Below, piece after piece: positions 21,488 through 30,519 of a stretch of 64,000 nucleotides of DNA (the first letter of the stretch is position 1; every line of letters begins with the position of its first letter). A program made the translations under genes and the position numbers. The stretch comes from Bifidobacterium leontopitheci. Its GTDB lineage: Bacteria; Actinomycetota; Actinomycetes; Actinomycetales; Bifidobacteriaceae. The notes beneath the pieces are model-generated. The model had not been told where the DNA came from. It worked only from the letters and a program-made list of their open reading frames with translations, and did no database searches. The stretch covers positions 62,001-126,000 of the forward strand of contig NZ_WBVT01000001.1 of the NCBI RefSeq assembly GCF_009193355.1, written 5' to 3'.

Positions 21488-22462
21488 ATGCTCAAGATCC
21501 TGTTCGCAGGCACGCCGGATGTCGCGGTGCCCTCGCTGCGCGCGCTCGTCGCCGACAGCGAGCACGTCGAGGTCGTGGCGGTGCTCACCCGCCCCGACGC
21601 GCCCACCGGACGCGGACGCCGGCTCACGCCCAGCCCCGTCAAGCAGGCGGCGCTGGAACTCGGCCTGCCCGTACTGGAATCCGACCCCGGCGAGCCGGCG
21701 TTCCTCGACGAGCTGGCCGCCACCGGAGCACAGGCCGCCGCGGTGATCGCCTACGGGCGCATCCTCAAGCAGTCCGTGCTCGACGCCCTGCCGTTCGGCT
21801 GGTACAACCTGCACTTCTCCCTGCTGCCGTATTGGAGGGGTGCGGCCCCCGTGCAACGCGCCATCTGGGCGGGCGACGCCACGACCGGCGTGAGCGTGTT
21901 CCGCATCACCCGCGCCATGGATGCCGGCCCGATCCTCCAACAGTCCGAAACGCCGATCGGCGAGCATGAGACCGCAGGCGACCTATTGGCCAGACTCGGC
22001 GAATCCGGCGCATTCGTCCTGCGGGACGCCCTGCGCACGGTCGAGGACGGCAGCGACGCGCCGGTCGAACAGGAACCGGGTACGTACCCGGTCGCCGACA
22101 AGATCCGCGTCGAGGACGCGCACATCGACTTCACCGCCGACGCCGCCGCGGTGGACCGCCAGATTCGCGCCTGCACGCCGAACCCGGGCGCGTGGGGGCG
22201 GCTGCATCCCGACGGCGAGAACGGGTCGGAAGATGCGCTGGTGCTGCACGTGCTGCGCGCGCAGCCGGCCGATCCGGCGAATCCGAACACGCCGCAGGAG
22301 CTGGCGTCGGGGTCGATCAAGGCCGGCAAACGCAACGTTTGGGTCGGCACCGGCAGTACGCCGTTGGAACTGCTTGAGGTCAAGGCCCAAGGCAAGAAGG
22401 CCATGCGTGCCGCCGACTGGGCGCGAGGCGCACGCCTGACCCCCGACGCCCTCTGCCGCTAA
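21488..22462 (+). CDS. fmt: Methionyl-tRNA formyltransferase
   Basis: Formylates the initiator Met-tRNA with 10-formyltetrahydrofolate, needed for efficient translation initiation. It has 324 aa. The N-terminal Rossmann domain begins [17 protein letters not shown], with the folate/catalytic block [18 protein letters not shown] containing the conserved Asn-His. A C-terminal OB-like tRNA-binding domain follows ([11 protein letters not shown]). GTG 21482 is a possible alternative start, but [10 protein letters not shown] is the family start. It is followed by a 263-bp repeat-rich gap. Confidence 0.95.
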   Translation: MLKILFAGTPDVAVPSLRALVADSEHVEVVAVLTRPDAPTGRGRRLTPSPVKQAALELGLPVLESDPGEPAFLDELAATGAQAAAVIAYGRILKQSVLDALPFGWYNLHFSLLPYWRGAAPVQRAIWAGDATTGVSVFRITRAMDAGPILQQSETPIGEHETAGDLLARLGESGAFVLRDALRTVEDGSDAPVEQEPGTYPVADKIRVEDAHIDFTADAAAVDRQIRACTPNPGAWGRLHPDGENGSEDALVLHVLRAQPADPANPNTPQELASGSIKAGKRNVWVGTGSTPLELLEVKAQGKKAMRAADWARGARLTPDALCR

Positions 22463-22500
22463 GCCGTACGGATGGGAGCGTCAGCGGCGAGACGGTGTTA

Positions 22501-22692
22501 GTCCTGACTCGGCCCCCGTCGGTGGAGGACGCCGTCAGCGTAGCTGACTGGGGGGAACGTCACTCGTCGACCGACCGTACTCGTGAGGGCTGCTAGAGTA
22601 CGTTTTGTCAAAAATAATTGACCGACCGTACTCGTAGTCGTTCGTAGAGTACGGTTCGTTGTCCTGACTTGGCCCCCTCCACTGAGGGGGCC
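22501..22692. repeat. Composite intergenic repeat between fmt and serB
   Basis: Two sequence families each occur twice. A 16-mer GACCGACCGTACTCGT lies at 22569-22584 and 22620-22635, each followed by TAGAGTACG (22594-22602 and 22645-22653), so that each copy can fold as CGTACTC...GAGTACG. A 17-mer GTCCTGACT(C/T)GGCCCCC lies at 22501-22517 and 22661-22677. The stretch is visibly AT-richer than its surroundings (for example around 22605-22620) and encodes no convincing protein. Confidence 0.8.
22671..22692. terminator. GGCCCCCTC-CACT-GAGGGGGCC hairpin between convergent fmt and serB
   Basis: Perfect 9-bp GC stem with a 4-nt loop, 34 bp beyond the serB stop and at the end of the composite repeat. 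It can serve both convergent genes, though it lacks a T-run. Confidence 0.6.
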
Positions 22693-22725
22693 GAGTAGTC
22701 GGTGCCAAGTGGCAGGACCGTTCAC

Positions 22726-23499
22726 TCAGCGCAGGAAGTCCAGCACCTTCGTCAGGTCGCGCTCGTTGATGGACTCGTGCGCCGCGAGCTGCGTCTTCGG
22801 CTTCGCGCAGAACGCGATGCCCAGCCCCGCCGCCTGGATCATCGGGATGTCGTTCGCGCCGTCGCCCACCGCGACGGTCTGCGAGGACGGCACGCCGCAG
22901 CGCTTCGCCCACGCCTGCAACGCGTGCAGCTTCACCGTCTTGCAGACGATGTCGCCGACAACGCGGCCCGTGAGCCGTCCGTCCTCGACCTCAAGCCGGT
23001 TCGCCAGCCAGAAATCCAGCTTGGCCTCCGCGGCCAGACGGTCCACCACCTCGTGGAATCCGCCGGAGACCACGCCCACCTTCCAGCCGTGACGGTGCAG
23101 CTCGTCGATGAGCGCAAGCGCGCCGTTCGTGAAATGCAGCCGGTCATGCACCGTGTCGAACACGGAGGCCGGCAGCCCCTTCAGCAGCGCCACACGGGCG
23201 CGCAGCGCCTCGCAGAACTCCAGTTCGCCGCGCATCGCGCGCTCTGTCACCTCGGCGATCTCGTCACCGCATCCCGCCGCGTCGCCGAGCTCGTCGATCA
23301 CCTCCTCGTCAATCAGCGTGGAGTCCACGTCCATGACGAGCAGGCCGGGGCGCTCCAGCGTGGGGCACGCCGGCACGTCGGCCGCGTCCGCCTGCCAGTC
23401 GCTCGCGGCCGCGGCGGCGTCCACCTCGGCCGTGTCGAAGGAGCCGGCGCCGAGCCGATCACGGGATTCGTCAGAAGGTTGCAAAGTTTCGTCGACCAT
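22726..23499 (-). CDS. serB: Phosphoserine phosphatase
   Basis: Final enzyme of serine biosynthesis, removing phosphate from O-phosphoserine. It has 257 aa and is a HAD-family enzyme with motif I VMDVDSTLIDEEVIDELG (nucleophile Asp57, acid Asp59), substrate-cap residues RVALLKGLP, motif II VGVVSGGFHEVVDRLA, and motif IV AVGDGANDIPMIQAAGLGIAFCAKP. The first 48 residues are acidic/alanine-rich and not conserved; no ACT domain is present. Start ATG 23499 has no ribosome-binding site but has GACAAT exactly 7 nt upstream. It is divergent from dedA with only 38 bp between starts. Confidence 0.94.
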   Translation of the reverse strand: MVDETLQPSDESRDRLGAGSFDTAEVDAAAAASDWQADAADVPACPTLERPGLLVMDVDSTLIDEEVIDELGDAAGCGDEIAEVTERAMRGELEFCEALRARVALLKGLPASVFDTVHDRLHFTNGALALIDELHRHGWKVGVVSGGFHEVVDRLAAEAKLDFWLANRLEVEDGRLTGRVVGDIVCKTVKLHALQAWAKRCGVPSSQTVAVGDGANDIPMIQAAGLGIAFCAKPKTQLAAHESINERDLTKVLDFLR

Positions 23500-23506
23500 A
23501 CCGTCG

Positions 23507-23512
23507 ATTGTC
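23507..23512 (-). promoter_or_regulatory. -10-like GACAAT, 7 nt before serB start
   Basis: On the minus strand GACAAT, CGACGGT, then ATG at 23499. It mirrors the dedA signal on the other strand. Confidence 0.45.
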
Positions 23513-23524
23513 TGAAATCACTGG

Positions 23525-23530
23525 GACAAT
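23525..23530 (+). promoter_or_regulatory. -10-like GACAAT, 7 nt before dedA start
   Basis: GACAAT, GACCCCT, then ATG at 23538; this decides between ATG 23529 and ATG 23538 for dedA. Confidence 0.45.
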
Positions 23531-23537
23531 GACCCCT

Positions 23538-24239
23538 ATGCATGAAACCGTAATGTTCCTGGCCACCGCGTCCGACTCCGTCTGCCAGACCGGCGAAACC
23601 GGCATCATCGGCGCGATCACCGAATGGCTCGTCGACGTGATGGAGACCGTCGGCGGGCTCGGCGTGGCCTTCGCCATCGCCCTCGAATCGATCTTTCCCC
23701 CCATCCCCAGCGAGGTCATCCTCCCGCTCGCCGGCTTCACCGCGGCGCGAGGCGAACTCGGCTTGGTCGAAGCGGTCGTATGGGCCACCGTCGGCTCCGT
23801 GCTCGGCGCGTGGGCGCTGTACGGCATCTCCCGTCTCGTGGGCCTGCACCGCATCCACCGTGCGGCCGACGTCATCCCCGGCGTCAGCCGCAAGGACGTG
23901 GACAAGGCGAACCGGTGGTTCACCAAGTACGGCACATGGTCGGTGCTCATCGGTCGCGTGATCCCCGTCGTGCGTTCCCTGATCTCCATTCCGGCCGGAT
24001 TCAACCGGATGGGCTTCCTGCGGTTCACCGGCTGGACGGCGCTTGGCTCGCTCGTGTGGAACACGGTCCTCGTGGGCACCGGCTACCTGCTCGGCGACCA
24101 GTGGTGCTCGATCCTCGGCGTGCTGAACGTGTTCGAGGATGTGGTGATCGTCGTCTTCGTCGTGGTCATCGTCGTCTTCGCCGTGCGATGGGCGCGTACT
24201 GTAATACAGGAACGGAGAACACGAGGAAACGAGGACTGA
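23538..24239 (+). CDS. DedA family membrane protein
   Basis: Polytopic membrane protein of 233 aa of the DedA/SNARE-associated family, members of which act in lipid-carrier recycling and envelope homeostasis. The family signatures are ALESIFPPIPSEVILPLAGF in the first half and GRVIPVVRSLISIPAGFNRM in the second, flanked by about five hydrophobic segments, with a strongly hydrophobic VVIVVFVVVIVVFAV helix before a basic tail. ATG 23538 is favoured by a -10-like hexamer 7 nt upstream; ATG 23529 is an alternative. It is 5 bp from arc, so it could lead the pupylation operon. Confidence 0.9.
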   Translation: MHETVMFLATASDSVCQTGETGIIGAITEWLVDVMETVGGLGVAFAIALESIFPPIPSEVILPLAGFTAARGELGLVEAVVWATVGSVLGAWALYGISRLVGLHRIHRAADVIPGVSRKDVDKANRWFTKYGTWSVLIGRVIPVVRSLISIPAGFNRMGFLRFTGWTALGSLVWNTVLVGTGYLLGDQWCSILGVLNVFEDVVIVVFVVVIVVFAVRWARTVIQERRTRGNED

Positions 24240-24244
24240 CCGAC

Positions 24245-25891
24245 ATGCGGCAGGAGGATGACGCGGCCATCGCGAACGAGCGGCTCGCGGCCGACAACGA
24301 CCGACTGATGGCCAAGAACCATGCGTTGGCGCAGGCGCTGACCCGCGCCGGCAAGGAGCTGACGAAGGCGAAGGCGCAGCTGGCGCAGATGGCGGCGCCT
24401 CCGAAGACCTATGCCACGATGGTGAAGGTCGACTCCTGCATCACCGACGAGCTGGGAGTGCAGCATGCCGGCGCCGAGATCATCAGCGGCGGACGCCGGC
24501 TCATCGTACCGGTCGCCGCGAACGTGAACGCCGCGCGGCTGGCGACCGGGGCCACCGTGCTGCTCAACGAGAACATGACGATCGTCGAACAGCGCGGCGC
24601 CGACACGCTCGGCTCGGTCCGCACCGTCAGGCAGGTGCTGGACGACGGCAGGCTCATCGTCGCCGACCAGGGCGGCAACGTGAGCGTGATCCGCGCCGGC
24701 AGCGCGATCGCACGCACCATGCCATCCGTCAGCCAGCGTGTGCTCGTCGACGCGTCGGGGCGCATCGCCCTTGAGACGCTGCCCGACGAGAACACCGCCG
24801 ACCTGGTGCTCGAGGAGGTGCCCGACGTCACCTTCGCCGACATCGGCGGCCTCGACGACCAGATCGACCGCATCCGCGACGCCGTGCAGCTGCCGTTCCT
24901 GCACCGCGGCCTCTACGAGCGCTACGACCTCAAGGCGCCCAAGGGCGTGCTGCTGTACGGGCCTCCGGGCAACGGCAAGACGATGATCGCCAAGGCGGTC
25001 GCGCACGCGCTGTCCGAAGGGTTCGGCCATGGCTCCGGCGTGTTCCTGTCGGTCAAAGGCCCCGAACTGCTCAACAAGTTCGTGGGCGAATCCGAACGGC
25101 TCATCCGCCAGATCTTCAAACGAGCGCGCGAGCGCGCGGCCGACGGCAGCCCTGTCATCGTGTTCATCGACGAGATGGACTCCCTGCTGCGCACCCGCGG
25201 CACCGGCGTCTCCAGCGACATGGAGACGACGATCGTGCCCCAGTTCCTCGCCGAACTCGACGGCGTGGAAAGCCTCGACAACGTGATGGTGATCGGCGCG
25301 TCGAACCGCGTCGACATGATCGACCCCGCCGTGCTGCGCCCCGGACGGCTCGATGTGAAGATCCGCGTGGACCGCCCCGGTCCCGCGCAGGCCACGTCGA
25401 TCATCCGGCACTATCTGACCGACGACCTGCCGCTGCAGCCCGGCCTTGACGCCGACGACCTGGCGCGCGTGCTGGTGCGCGACATCTACACGCGCTCCTC
25501 GCGCCGCCATCTGTGCGACGTGTGCGACGACCAGGGGCAATGGTCGGCGATCTTCCTCGCCGACGTGACCTCGGGCGCCATGCTGAAGAACATCGTCGAC
25601 CGGGCGAAGACCAAGGCGGTGAAGGCGTCCATCATCAGCGGGGCGAGGGGCGGCGTTGTGAAAGACGTTGCCGTGAAAGACGTCGCGCTCGACGTGGACA
25701 TGCTCGGCGAGGCCGTCGACGACGAATTCCAGGAGACCCGCGGCTCGGTCACCGACGTCGACCCAGTGCAGTGGTCGCGGATCAACGGCATGGACAGCGG
25801 CAGGGTGACCCGCATCCGCCCCGTCTCGCGCAAGGAGCGGGACAAGGCGGCCGAAGCCGCGGCACGTAGCCGCCAGGGAGGCATCGAATGA
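24245..25891 (+). CDS. arc: ARC/Mpa-type proteasome-associated AAA ATPase without docking tail
   Basis: Hexameric AAA+ unfoldase that recognises pupylated proteins. It has 548 aa. An N-terminal coiled coil (about residues 1-55, rich in NxRLxxxNxxLxxA heptads) binds Pup in homologues. Next come interdomain OB folds, then the AAA module with Walker A GPPGNGKT at about 239-246, Walker B VIVFIDEMDSLL, and GVLLYGPP upstream. The C-terminus ends RSRQGGIE; the QYL-type tail that docks Mpa onto the 20S proteasome is missing. Start ATG 24245 follows GAGGACTG. The stop overlaps dop by ATGA, showing translational coupling. Confidence 0.9.
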   Translation: MRQEDDAAIANERLAADNDRLMAKNHALAQALTRAGKELTKAKAQLAQMAAPPKTYATMVKVDSCITDELGVQHAGAEIISGGRRLIVPVAANVNAARLATGATVLLNENMTIVEQRGADTLGSVRTVRQVLDDGRLIVADQGGNVSVIRAGSAIARTMPSVSQRVLVDASGRIALETLPDENTADLVLEEVPDVTFADIGGLDDQIDRIRDAVQLPFLHRGLYERYDLKAPKGVLLYGPPGNGKTMIAKAVAHALSEGFGHGSGVFLSVKGPELLNKFVGESERLIRQIFKRARERAADGSPVIVFIDEMDSLLRTRGTGVSSDMETTIVPQFLAELDGVESLDNVMVIGASNRVDMIDPAVLRPGRLDVKIRVDRPGPAQATSIIRHYLTDDLPLQPGLDADDLARVLVRDIYTRSSRRHLCDVCDDQGQWSAIFLADVTSGAMLKNIVDRAKTKAVKASIISGARGGVVKDVAVKDVALDVDMLGEAVDDEFQETRGSVTDVDPVQWSRINGMDSGRVTRIRPVSRKERDKAAEAAARSRQGGIE

Positions 25892-27606
25892 GCGAGAACA
25901 TGGCGTCAACCGCAGCACAGTCAATCACGTCACCGGCATCCGCGGGCGCCGAACCGACCCGTCTGGACGGCGTCTGCCGTGTGATGGGCACCGAAACCGA
26001 ATACGCGGTGTCGCTGCCCGGCGAAAGCCGCTACAACCCCGTCCGGCTGTCGTTCGACGTCATCGAAGGCGCCGCCGACCCGGACCGCGCGCACATCCGT
26101 TGGGACTACCGTCAGGAGGACCCGGTCAACGACGCGCGCGGCATGAGGCTCGAACGCGCCGCCGCCCGTCCGGACATGCTCACCGACGCGCCGCAGCTCA
26201 ACATCACCAACGTCATCGCCCCCAACGGCGGCCGCATGTACGTCGACCATGCGCACCCCGAATACTCGGCGCCGGAGACCTGCGACCCGTTCGAGGCCGT
26301 ACGCTACGACCGCGCCGGCGACCTGCTCATGCAGCAGGCCGCCGAACGCGCCGCCGCCAAACTCGGACGCCCCATCGCCATCCACCGCAACAACGTGGAC
26401 GGCAAAGGCGCCAGCTGGGGCACCCACGAAAACTACATGATGCTGCGCAGCGTGCCGTTCGACACCGTCGCCGCGCTCATGACCGCCCACTTCGTCAGCC
26501 GCCAGATCTACACGGGGTCCGGCCGCGTCGGCATCGGCGAACACGACGACCAGGCCGGCTACCAGCTCAGCCAGCGCGCCGACTACGTGCACATGCGCAT
26601 CGGCCTGCAGACCACGTTCGACCGGCCGATCATCAACACGCGCGACGAGCCGCACGCCGACGCCGACCATCGGCGCCTGCACGTGATCGTCGGCGACGCC
26701 AATCGCATGGACGTGCCGCAGACGCTCAAACTCGGCGTCACCTCCATGCTGCTGTGGCTCGCCGAACACGCCGAAACGGCCGGATACGACCTCGACGCCC
26801 TGCTGGCCACGCTCGAACTCGACGATCCGGTCGACGCCATGCATGCCGTCTCCCACGACCTGACGCTCGGCAGGGCGTTGCGTCTGGCCGACGGCACCGA
26901 GACCACCGCGTGGAACATGCAGGTGCGGCTGCGCGCCGCAGTCTACGAAGCAGCCGCCCTGACGTACGGCGTCGACACGCTCGGCGAGCCGCTGTGGCCG
27001 AACAAGCCCACCCGCGCGATCATGGCGATGTGGGGGCAGGCGCTCGCCGACGTCGCCGCGGTGCGGCACGCCGACGACGAGACACGCCTGACCATGCAGG
27101 CCGAGGCGTCACGGCTGGAATGGCTGATGAAATGGCAGCTGCTGGAACGGCTGCGGCGCCGGCTGAGGAGCGGCTGGGACGACATGCGGATCCGCGCGGT
27201 GAACCTGCGGTGGGCGGCCCTCGACCCGGCGCAGTCGGTCTTCGCGAAGGTGGAACGTTCGACGGAACGAACGGTGAGCGACGCTGACGTGCAGGCCGCC
27301 ATGAGCCGGGCGCCGCTGGACACGCGGGCATGGCTGCGCGCCGCGGTCGTCGACCGGTATCCGGCCCAGGTCGTGGCCGCCTCATGGTCCCATCTGACGG
27401 TCCGGCGTCGCACCTCGGGCGACGAGCCGCCGGCGACATACGGCAACGCGAGCCGGACGGTGACCAGACCGTCCGACCTGTGCTCGCTGGACATGTCCGA
27501 TCCGCTGGCGTTCACGGCCGCACGCATGGGACCGCTCACACAACGTTCACGAAACGCCGAGGAACTTATCGAGGAAATCACCGCGCAGCTGGCCGCCGAC
27601 AGGTAG
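25888..27606 (+). CDS. dop: Pup deamidase/depupylase Dop
   Basis: Carboxylate-amine-ligase-fold enzyme that removes Pup from substrates and, where needed, deamidates its C-terminal Gln. It has 572 aa. The catalytic-loop start GTETEYAVS lies at about residues 31-39, with the Dop/PafA core HRNNVDGKGASWGTHENYMM and NTRDEPHADADHRRLHVIVGDANRMD further on. Compared with PafA in this locus it carries the Dop-specific insert early (residues 60-90). It overlaps arc by 4 bp. Since Pup here already ends in Glu, depupylation is the likelier activity; that is inference. Confidence 0.92.
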   Translation: MSENMASTAAQSITSPASAGAEPTRLDGVCRVMGTETEYAVSLPGESRYNPVRLSFDVIEGAADPDRAHIRWDYRQEDPVNDARGMRLERAAARPDMLTDAPQLNITNVIAPNGGRMYVDHAHPEYSAPETCDPFEAVRYDRAGDLLMQQAAERAAAKLGRPIAIHRNNVDGKGASWGTHENYMMLRSVPFDTVAALMTAHFVSRQIYTGSGRVGIGEHDDQAGYQLSQRADYVHMRIGLQTTFDRPIINTRDEPHADADHRRLHVIVGDANRMDVPQTLKLGVTSMLLWLAEHAETAGYDLDALLATLELDDPVDAMHAVSHDLTLGRALRLADGTETTAWNMQVRLRAAVYEAAALTYGVDTLGEPLWPNKPTRAIMAMWGQALADVAAVRHADDETRLTMQAEASRLEWLMKWQLLERLRRRLRSGWDDMRIRAVNLRWAALDPAQSVFAKVERSTERTVSDADVQAAMSRAPLDTRAWLRAAVVDRYPAQVVAASWSHLTVRRRTSGDEPPATYGNASRTVTRPSDLCSLDMSDPLAFTAARMGPLTQRSRNAEELIEEITAQLAADR

Positions 27607-27740
27607 CCTGACGGGTAATATCGTAACCAATGGCCGATGCGCGTGGCTGCATCGGGGACATCGAACGAGCAGGACAACGACCGGCAGACGCTCCGCCACG
27701 ACGGCGGACGGCGGCTGCCGGCATGGACGAACAAGGCAGT

Positions 27741-28583
27741 GTGACGGATATGGATTTGCGGGAACTGGCGCAGGCCGCCGCCCAGGTGGCCCAGAATGCG
27801 GGAAGGCATGCGCTGCAGGATCAGGTCAACCCCCACGACCTTTCCTGGGTGATGGTCTCGCCCGGCGAGACGAAGTTCACCGTCGAGGTCAACACGAGGC
27901 TCAGCCGCTACATCAGGACCAGGCTGAGCCAGATCGAACCGTTCAACGGCTTCTGGGACGAGCGGCCCGAACAATGCCGGCCGGGGGAGCGGTACTGGTG
28001 CGCCGGCAACATCGACGGCGCCATCAACTTCATCCGCAACATGGCCGAATGGACGGTGACCATCACCCTGTTCGAGTTCGACCAGAACTGCCATGCGTAC
28101 CCCATCCTCGGCGTCGTCCACGCGCCGGCCCTGGGCATCACGTATCTGGCGGCGCAGGGGCGCGGTGCCATCCGCATCCGCCGCAACCCGATCGGCGGCG
28201 AGAAGCGCGAGAAGATCATGCCGTCGATGACGCGCACGCTGTCCGGCTCGGTCGTCAGCTACGGCATGTCGTACGTCTCCGAGGAGTCCAAGCGCGCCCT
28301 GTCCGTGGTCTCCGCCATCGCCGGCAAGCCGGCCGACATCAAGCGAGTGGGCCCCGCCTCCATGGACCTGTGCAAGGTGGCCGACGGCACGTATGACGCC
28401 TACTTCGAGCCGCACCTGCACAAATGGGACGTGCCGGCGGTGGCGGCGGGCGCCATCGTGGTCTGGGAGGCGCAGGGCAGGCTCAGCCAGTGGAACGGCG
28501 AGATGATCCACTGGCGTCGCGAGAACGATGTCGTCGCCTCGAACGGCCTGATCGATGACGAGTTGCGGCCGTACCTGATCTGA
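27741..28583 (+). CDS. Inositol monophosphatase-like protein inside the pupylation operon
   Basis: Protein of 280 aa resembling inositol monophosphatase family phosphatases. The metal-binding block is altered: family DPIDGTxNF appears as GNIDGAINF, and the second site WDxAAG appears as [19 protein letters not shown]. Other family stretches include FWDERPEQ and [23 protein letters not shown]. Activity is therefore uncertain, though Asp in IDG and WD remain. Start GTG 27741 has AAGG 5 nt upstream; ATG 27750 and ATG 27723 are alternatives. It sits between dop and pup. What it contributes to pupylation is unknown. Confidence 0.78.
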   Translation: MTDMDLRELAQAAAQVAQNAGRHALQDQVNPHDLSWVMVSPGETKFTVEVNTRLSRYIRTRLSQIEPFNGFWDERPEQCRPGERYWCAGNIDGAINFIRNMAEWTVTITLFEFDQNCHAYPILGVVHAPALGITYLAAQGRGAIRIRRNPIGGEKREKIMPSMTRTLSGSVVSYGMSYVSEESKRALSVVSAIAGKPADIKRVGPASMDLCKVADGTYDAYFEPHLHKWDVPAVAAGAIVVWEAQGRLSQWNGEMIHWRRENDVVASNGLIDDELRPYLI

Positions 28584-28650
28584 CCGTTCCGGCATAACGG
28601 CGGCAGCCCGGCAGCACAGCACATTAGCAACAAAGGACGAGAGATACACC

Positions 28651-28848
28651 ATGCCACAGCAGTTCATGCACGCACAGAACGAGGCCACGAACCAGCAGGA
28701 CGACCAGTCGCATGAGACGGTACTGGCCCATGACACCGCCGCCGTACAGGACGACGCGCTCGACGCCGTGCTTGACGACATCGAATCCACGCTGGAGACC
28801 AACGCCGAAGACTATGTGAACAGCTTCGTGCAGAAGGGCGGCGAGTAA
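28651..28848 (+). CDS. pup: Prokaryotic ubiquitin-like protein Pup, ending GGE
   Basis: Small disordered tag of 65 aa that is joined by its C-terminal glutamate to substrate lysines. The conserved C-terminal half, [25 protein letters not shown], holds the helix that binds the ARC coiled coil and the terminal Gly-Gly-Glu. Because the last residue is Glu rather than Gln, it needs no deamidation before ligation. The N-terminal half is Gln/His/Asp-rich and variable, as in other Pups. AAAGGACGAGAG lies upstream of ATG 28651. The TAA stop overlaps the pafA ATG (TAATG). Confidence 0.96.
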   Translation: MPQQFMHAQNEATNQQDDQSHETVLAHDTAAVQDDALDAVLDDIESTLETNAEDYVNSFVQKGGE

Positions 28849-30374
28849 TGCCGCAGCTGCGCGACAGCGGCGACCACGGTGCCACCCGGCAGTTCGGGAT
28901 GTCGCCGCAGTTCGAGGGGTTCGCGCGCATCTTCGGCGTCGAGACCGAATACGGTGTATCCGTCACCGGCGCAGGCCAGCCGGTCGATGCGGCGCAGGTC
29001 GCCATGATGATGTTCCAGCCGGTCGTCTCGCGCGCCCGCTCCACGAACACCTATCTCGTCAACGGCTCGCGGCTGTACCTTGACGTCGGCTCGCACCCCG
29101 AGTACGCCACCGCCGAGGCGAGGGACCCCATGGACGCGCTCGCCCAGGACCTCGCCGGCGAGCTGGTCATGACCAGGCTGGCAGTGCAGGCGCAGCACCG
29201 CCTGCGCGAACGGTACGGCGACGGCGTGGCGGTGCACCTGTTCAAGAACAACGCCGACTCGGCCGGGCACTCGTTCGGCTGCCACGAGAACTATCTCGTG
29301 CGCCGGTACGTGCCGCTCGAGACCGTGGAGCACCAGCTGCTGCCGTTCCTCATCACCCGTCAGCTGTACACGGGGGCGGGGCGCGTCGTCGGCGACCGGT
29401 TCGAGATCACGCAGCGAGCGGATTTCCTCGACGAGGCGGTCTCCTCGGCGACGACGCGCTCGCGGCCCATGGTCAACACGCGCGACGAGCCGCACGCCGA
29501 CCCCGACGAGTTCCGGCGCCTGCACGTCATCATCGGCGACTCCAACCGGTCGCAGTGGGCGACGTGGATGAAGCTCGCCGTCACGCATCTGGTCCTGTGC
29601 GTCATCGAGGAATCCGCCCGGCTGGGCGTCCCGTCCGGTCTGGAATGCTGCGCGCTTGCCGACCCCGGCGAGGCGAACCGGGCGGTCAGCCGTGACCTGA
29701 CCTGCCGCACGGCGTTGCTGCGGCTCGCCGACGCGGACGGCTTGCGTCGGGCGGTACGGGCGGTCGACGACGATGACGCGTCTTCGATATCACCGTTGTC
29801 CGGCGACACCGCCGTGACCGCGCTGGCATTGCAACGGTACTATCTCGCCGTGGTCCGCCGTTTCATGCGCGAGCATGCCTCCGCCATGGACGCCGCCATG
29901 CCGGCCACCACGGCCACGCGCATCGTTGCCGAATGGCAGACCGTGCTCGACTCGCTCGAGCACGGCGACACGGCCGCGCTCGCCTCTCGCGTCGACTGGG
30001 CCGCCAAACGTCGCCTCTTCGACGCGCTGCGGCGACGCGACCCCGGCATCGCTGCCGCACAGCTGGAACGTCTCGACATGGACTACCACGATATCGTCAA
30101 CGGCCGTCTGTACCCGTCGCTGGTCGCACGCGGCGTGATGACGACGCTGCTGGATGACGCAAGCATCAAGCGCGCGGCCGAGACCGCGCCCGCCGACACC
30201 CGTGCGGCCCTGCGCGGCGCGTTTGTCGCGCGGGCGCTCGAGCGGGGGAGCCGGTTCTCCTGCGACTGGACGAGGCTGACGCTCGGTGGCGACGCACATA
30301 CGGAGGCCGTGCTCATCGACCCGTTCGACAGCGAGTCCACGCCGGAATACCGCAGGCTCATGGACCTGCTGTAA
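28848..30374 (+). CDS. pafA: Pup--protein ligase PafA
   Basis: Joins the C-terminal Glu side chain of Pup to lysines of target proteins using ATP. It has 508 aa, similar in fold to Dop and glutamine synthetase. Signature stretches are RIFGVETEYGVSV at about residues 26-38, SRLYLDVGSHPEYATAEA (catalytic Asp region), HLFKNNADSAGHSFGCHENYLV and NTRDEPHADPDEFRRLHVIIGDSNRSQ. It lacks the Dop loop insert. It overlaps pup and ends the operon with a strong bidirectional hairpin. No prcB or prcA gene is present between arc and pafA or elsewhere in the window. Confidence 0.95.
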   Translation: MPQLRDSGDHGATRQFGMSPQFEGFARIFGVETEYGVSVTGAGQPVDAAQVAMMMFQPVVSRARSTNTYLVNGSRLYLDVGSHPEYATAEARDPMDALAQDLAGELVMTRLAVQAQHRLRERYGDGVAVHLFKNNADSAGHSFGCHENYLVRRYVPLETVEHQLLPFLITRQLYTGAGRVVGDRFEITQRADFLDEAVSSATTRSRPMVNTRDEPHADPDEFRRLHVIIGDSNRSQWATWMKLAVTHLVLCVIEESARLGVPSGLECCALADPGEANRAVSRDLTCRTALLRLADADGLRRAVRAVDDDDASSISPLSGDTAVTALALQRYYLAVVRRFMREHASAMDAAMPATTATRIVAEWQTVLDSLEHGDTAALASRVDWAAKRRLFDALRRRDPGIAAAQLERLDMDYHDIVNGRLYPSLVARGVMTTLLDDASIKRAAETAPADTRAALRGAFVARALERGSRFSCDWTRLTLGGDAHTEAVLIDPFDSESTPEYRRLMDLL

Positions 30375-30417
30375 CACCCGCCGCATGGCCGATCGTCTGC
30401 TGTCAGGAGTCGGCTGC

Positions 30418-30476
30418 CATTGAAAAACCCCTTGCACCGCGTCATGACGACGATTGGTGCAAGGGGTTTTTCAATG
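30418..30476. terminator. Bidirectional terminator between pafA and hup
   Basis: Perfect 21-bp arms (30418-30438 and 30456-30476) with an A-run on one side and T-run on the other, centred on AAAAACCCCTTGCACC and its complement. It works in either direction between convergent genes. Confidence 0.93.
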
Positions 30477-30519
30477 ACGACGCCGACTGCGCGGCGTCAC
30501 ATGGCGGTCACGCCATGAT

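Noticed and set aside
23624..24244. Upstream extension of the ARC ATPase frame
   Set aside because: This part overlaps dedA in another frame and is Arg/Gly/His-rich; the coiled-coil start MRQEDDAA at 24245 has a ribosome-binding site.
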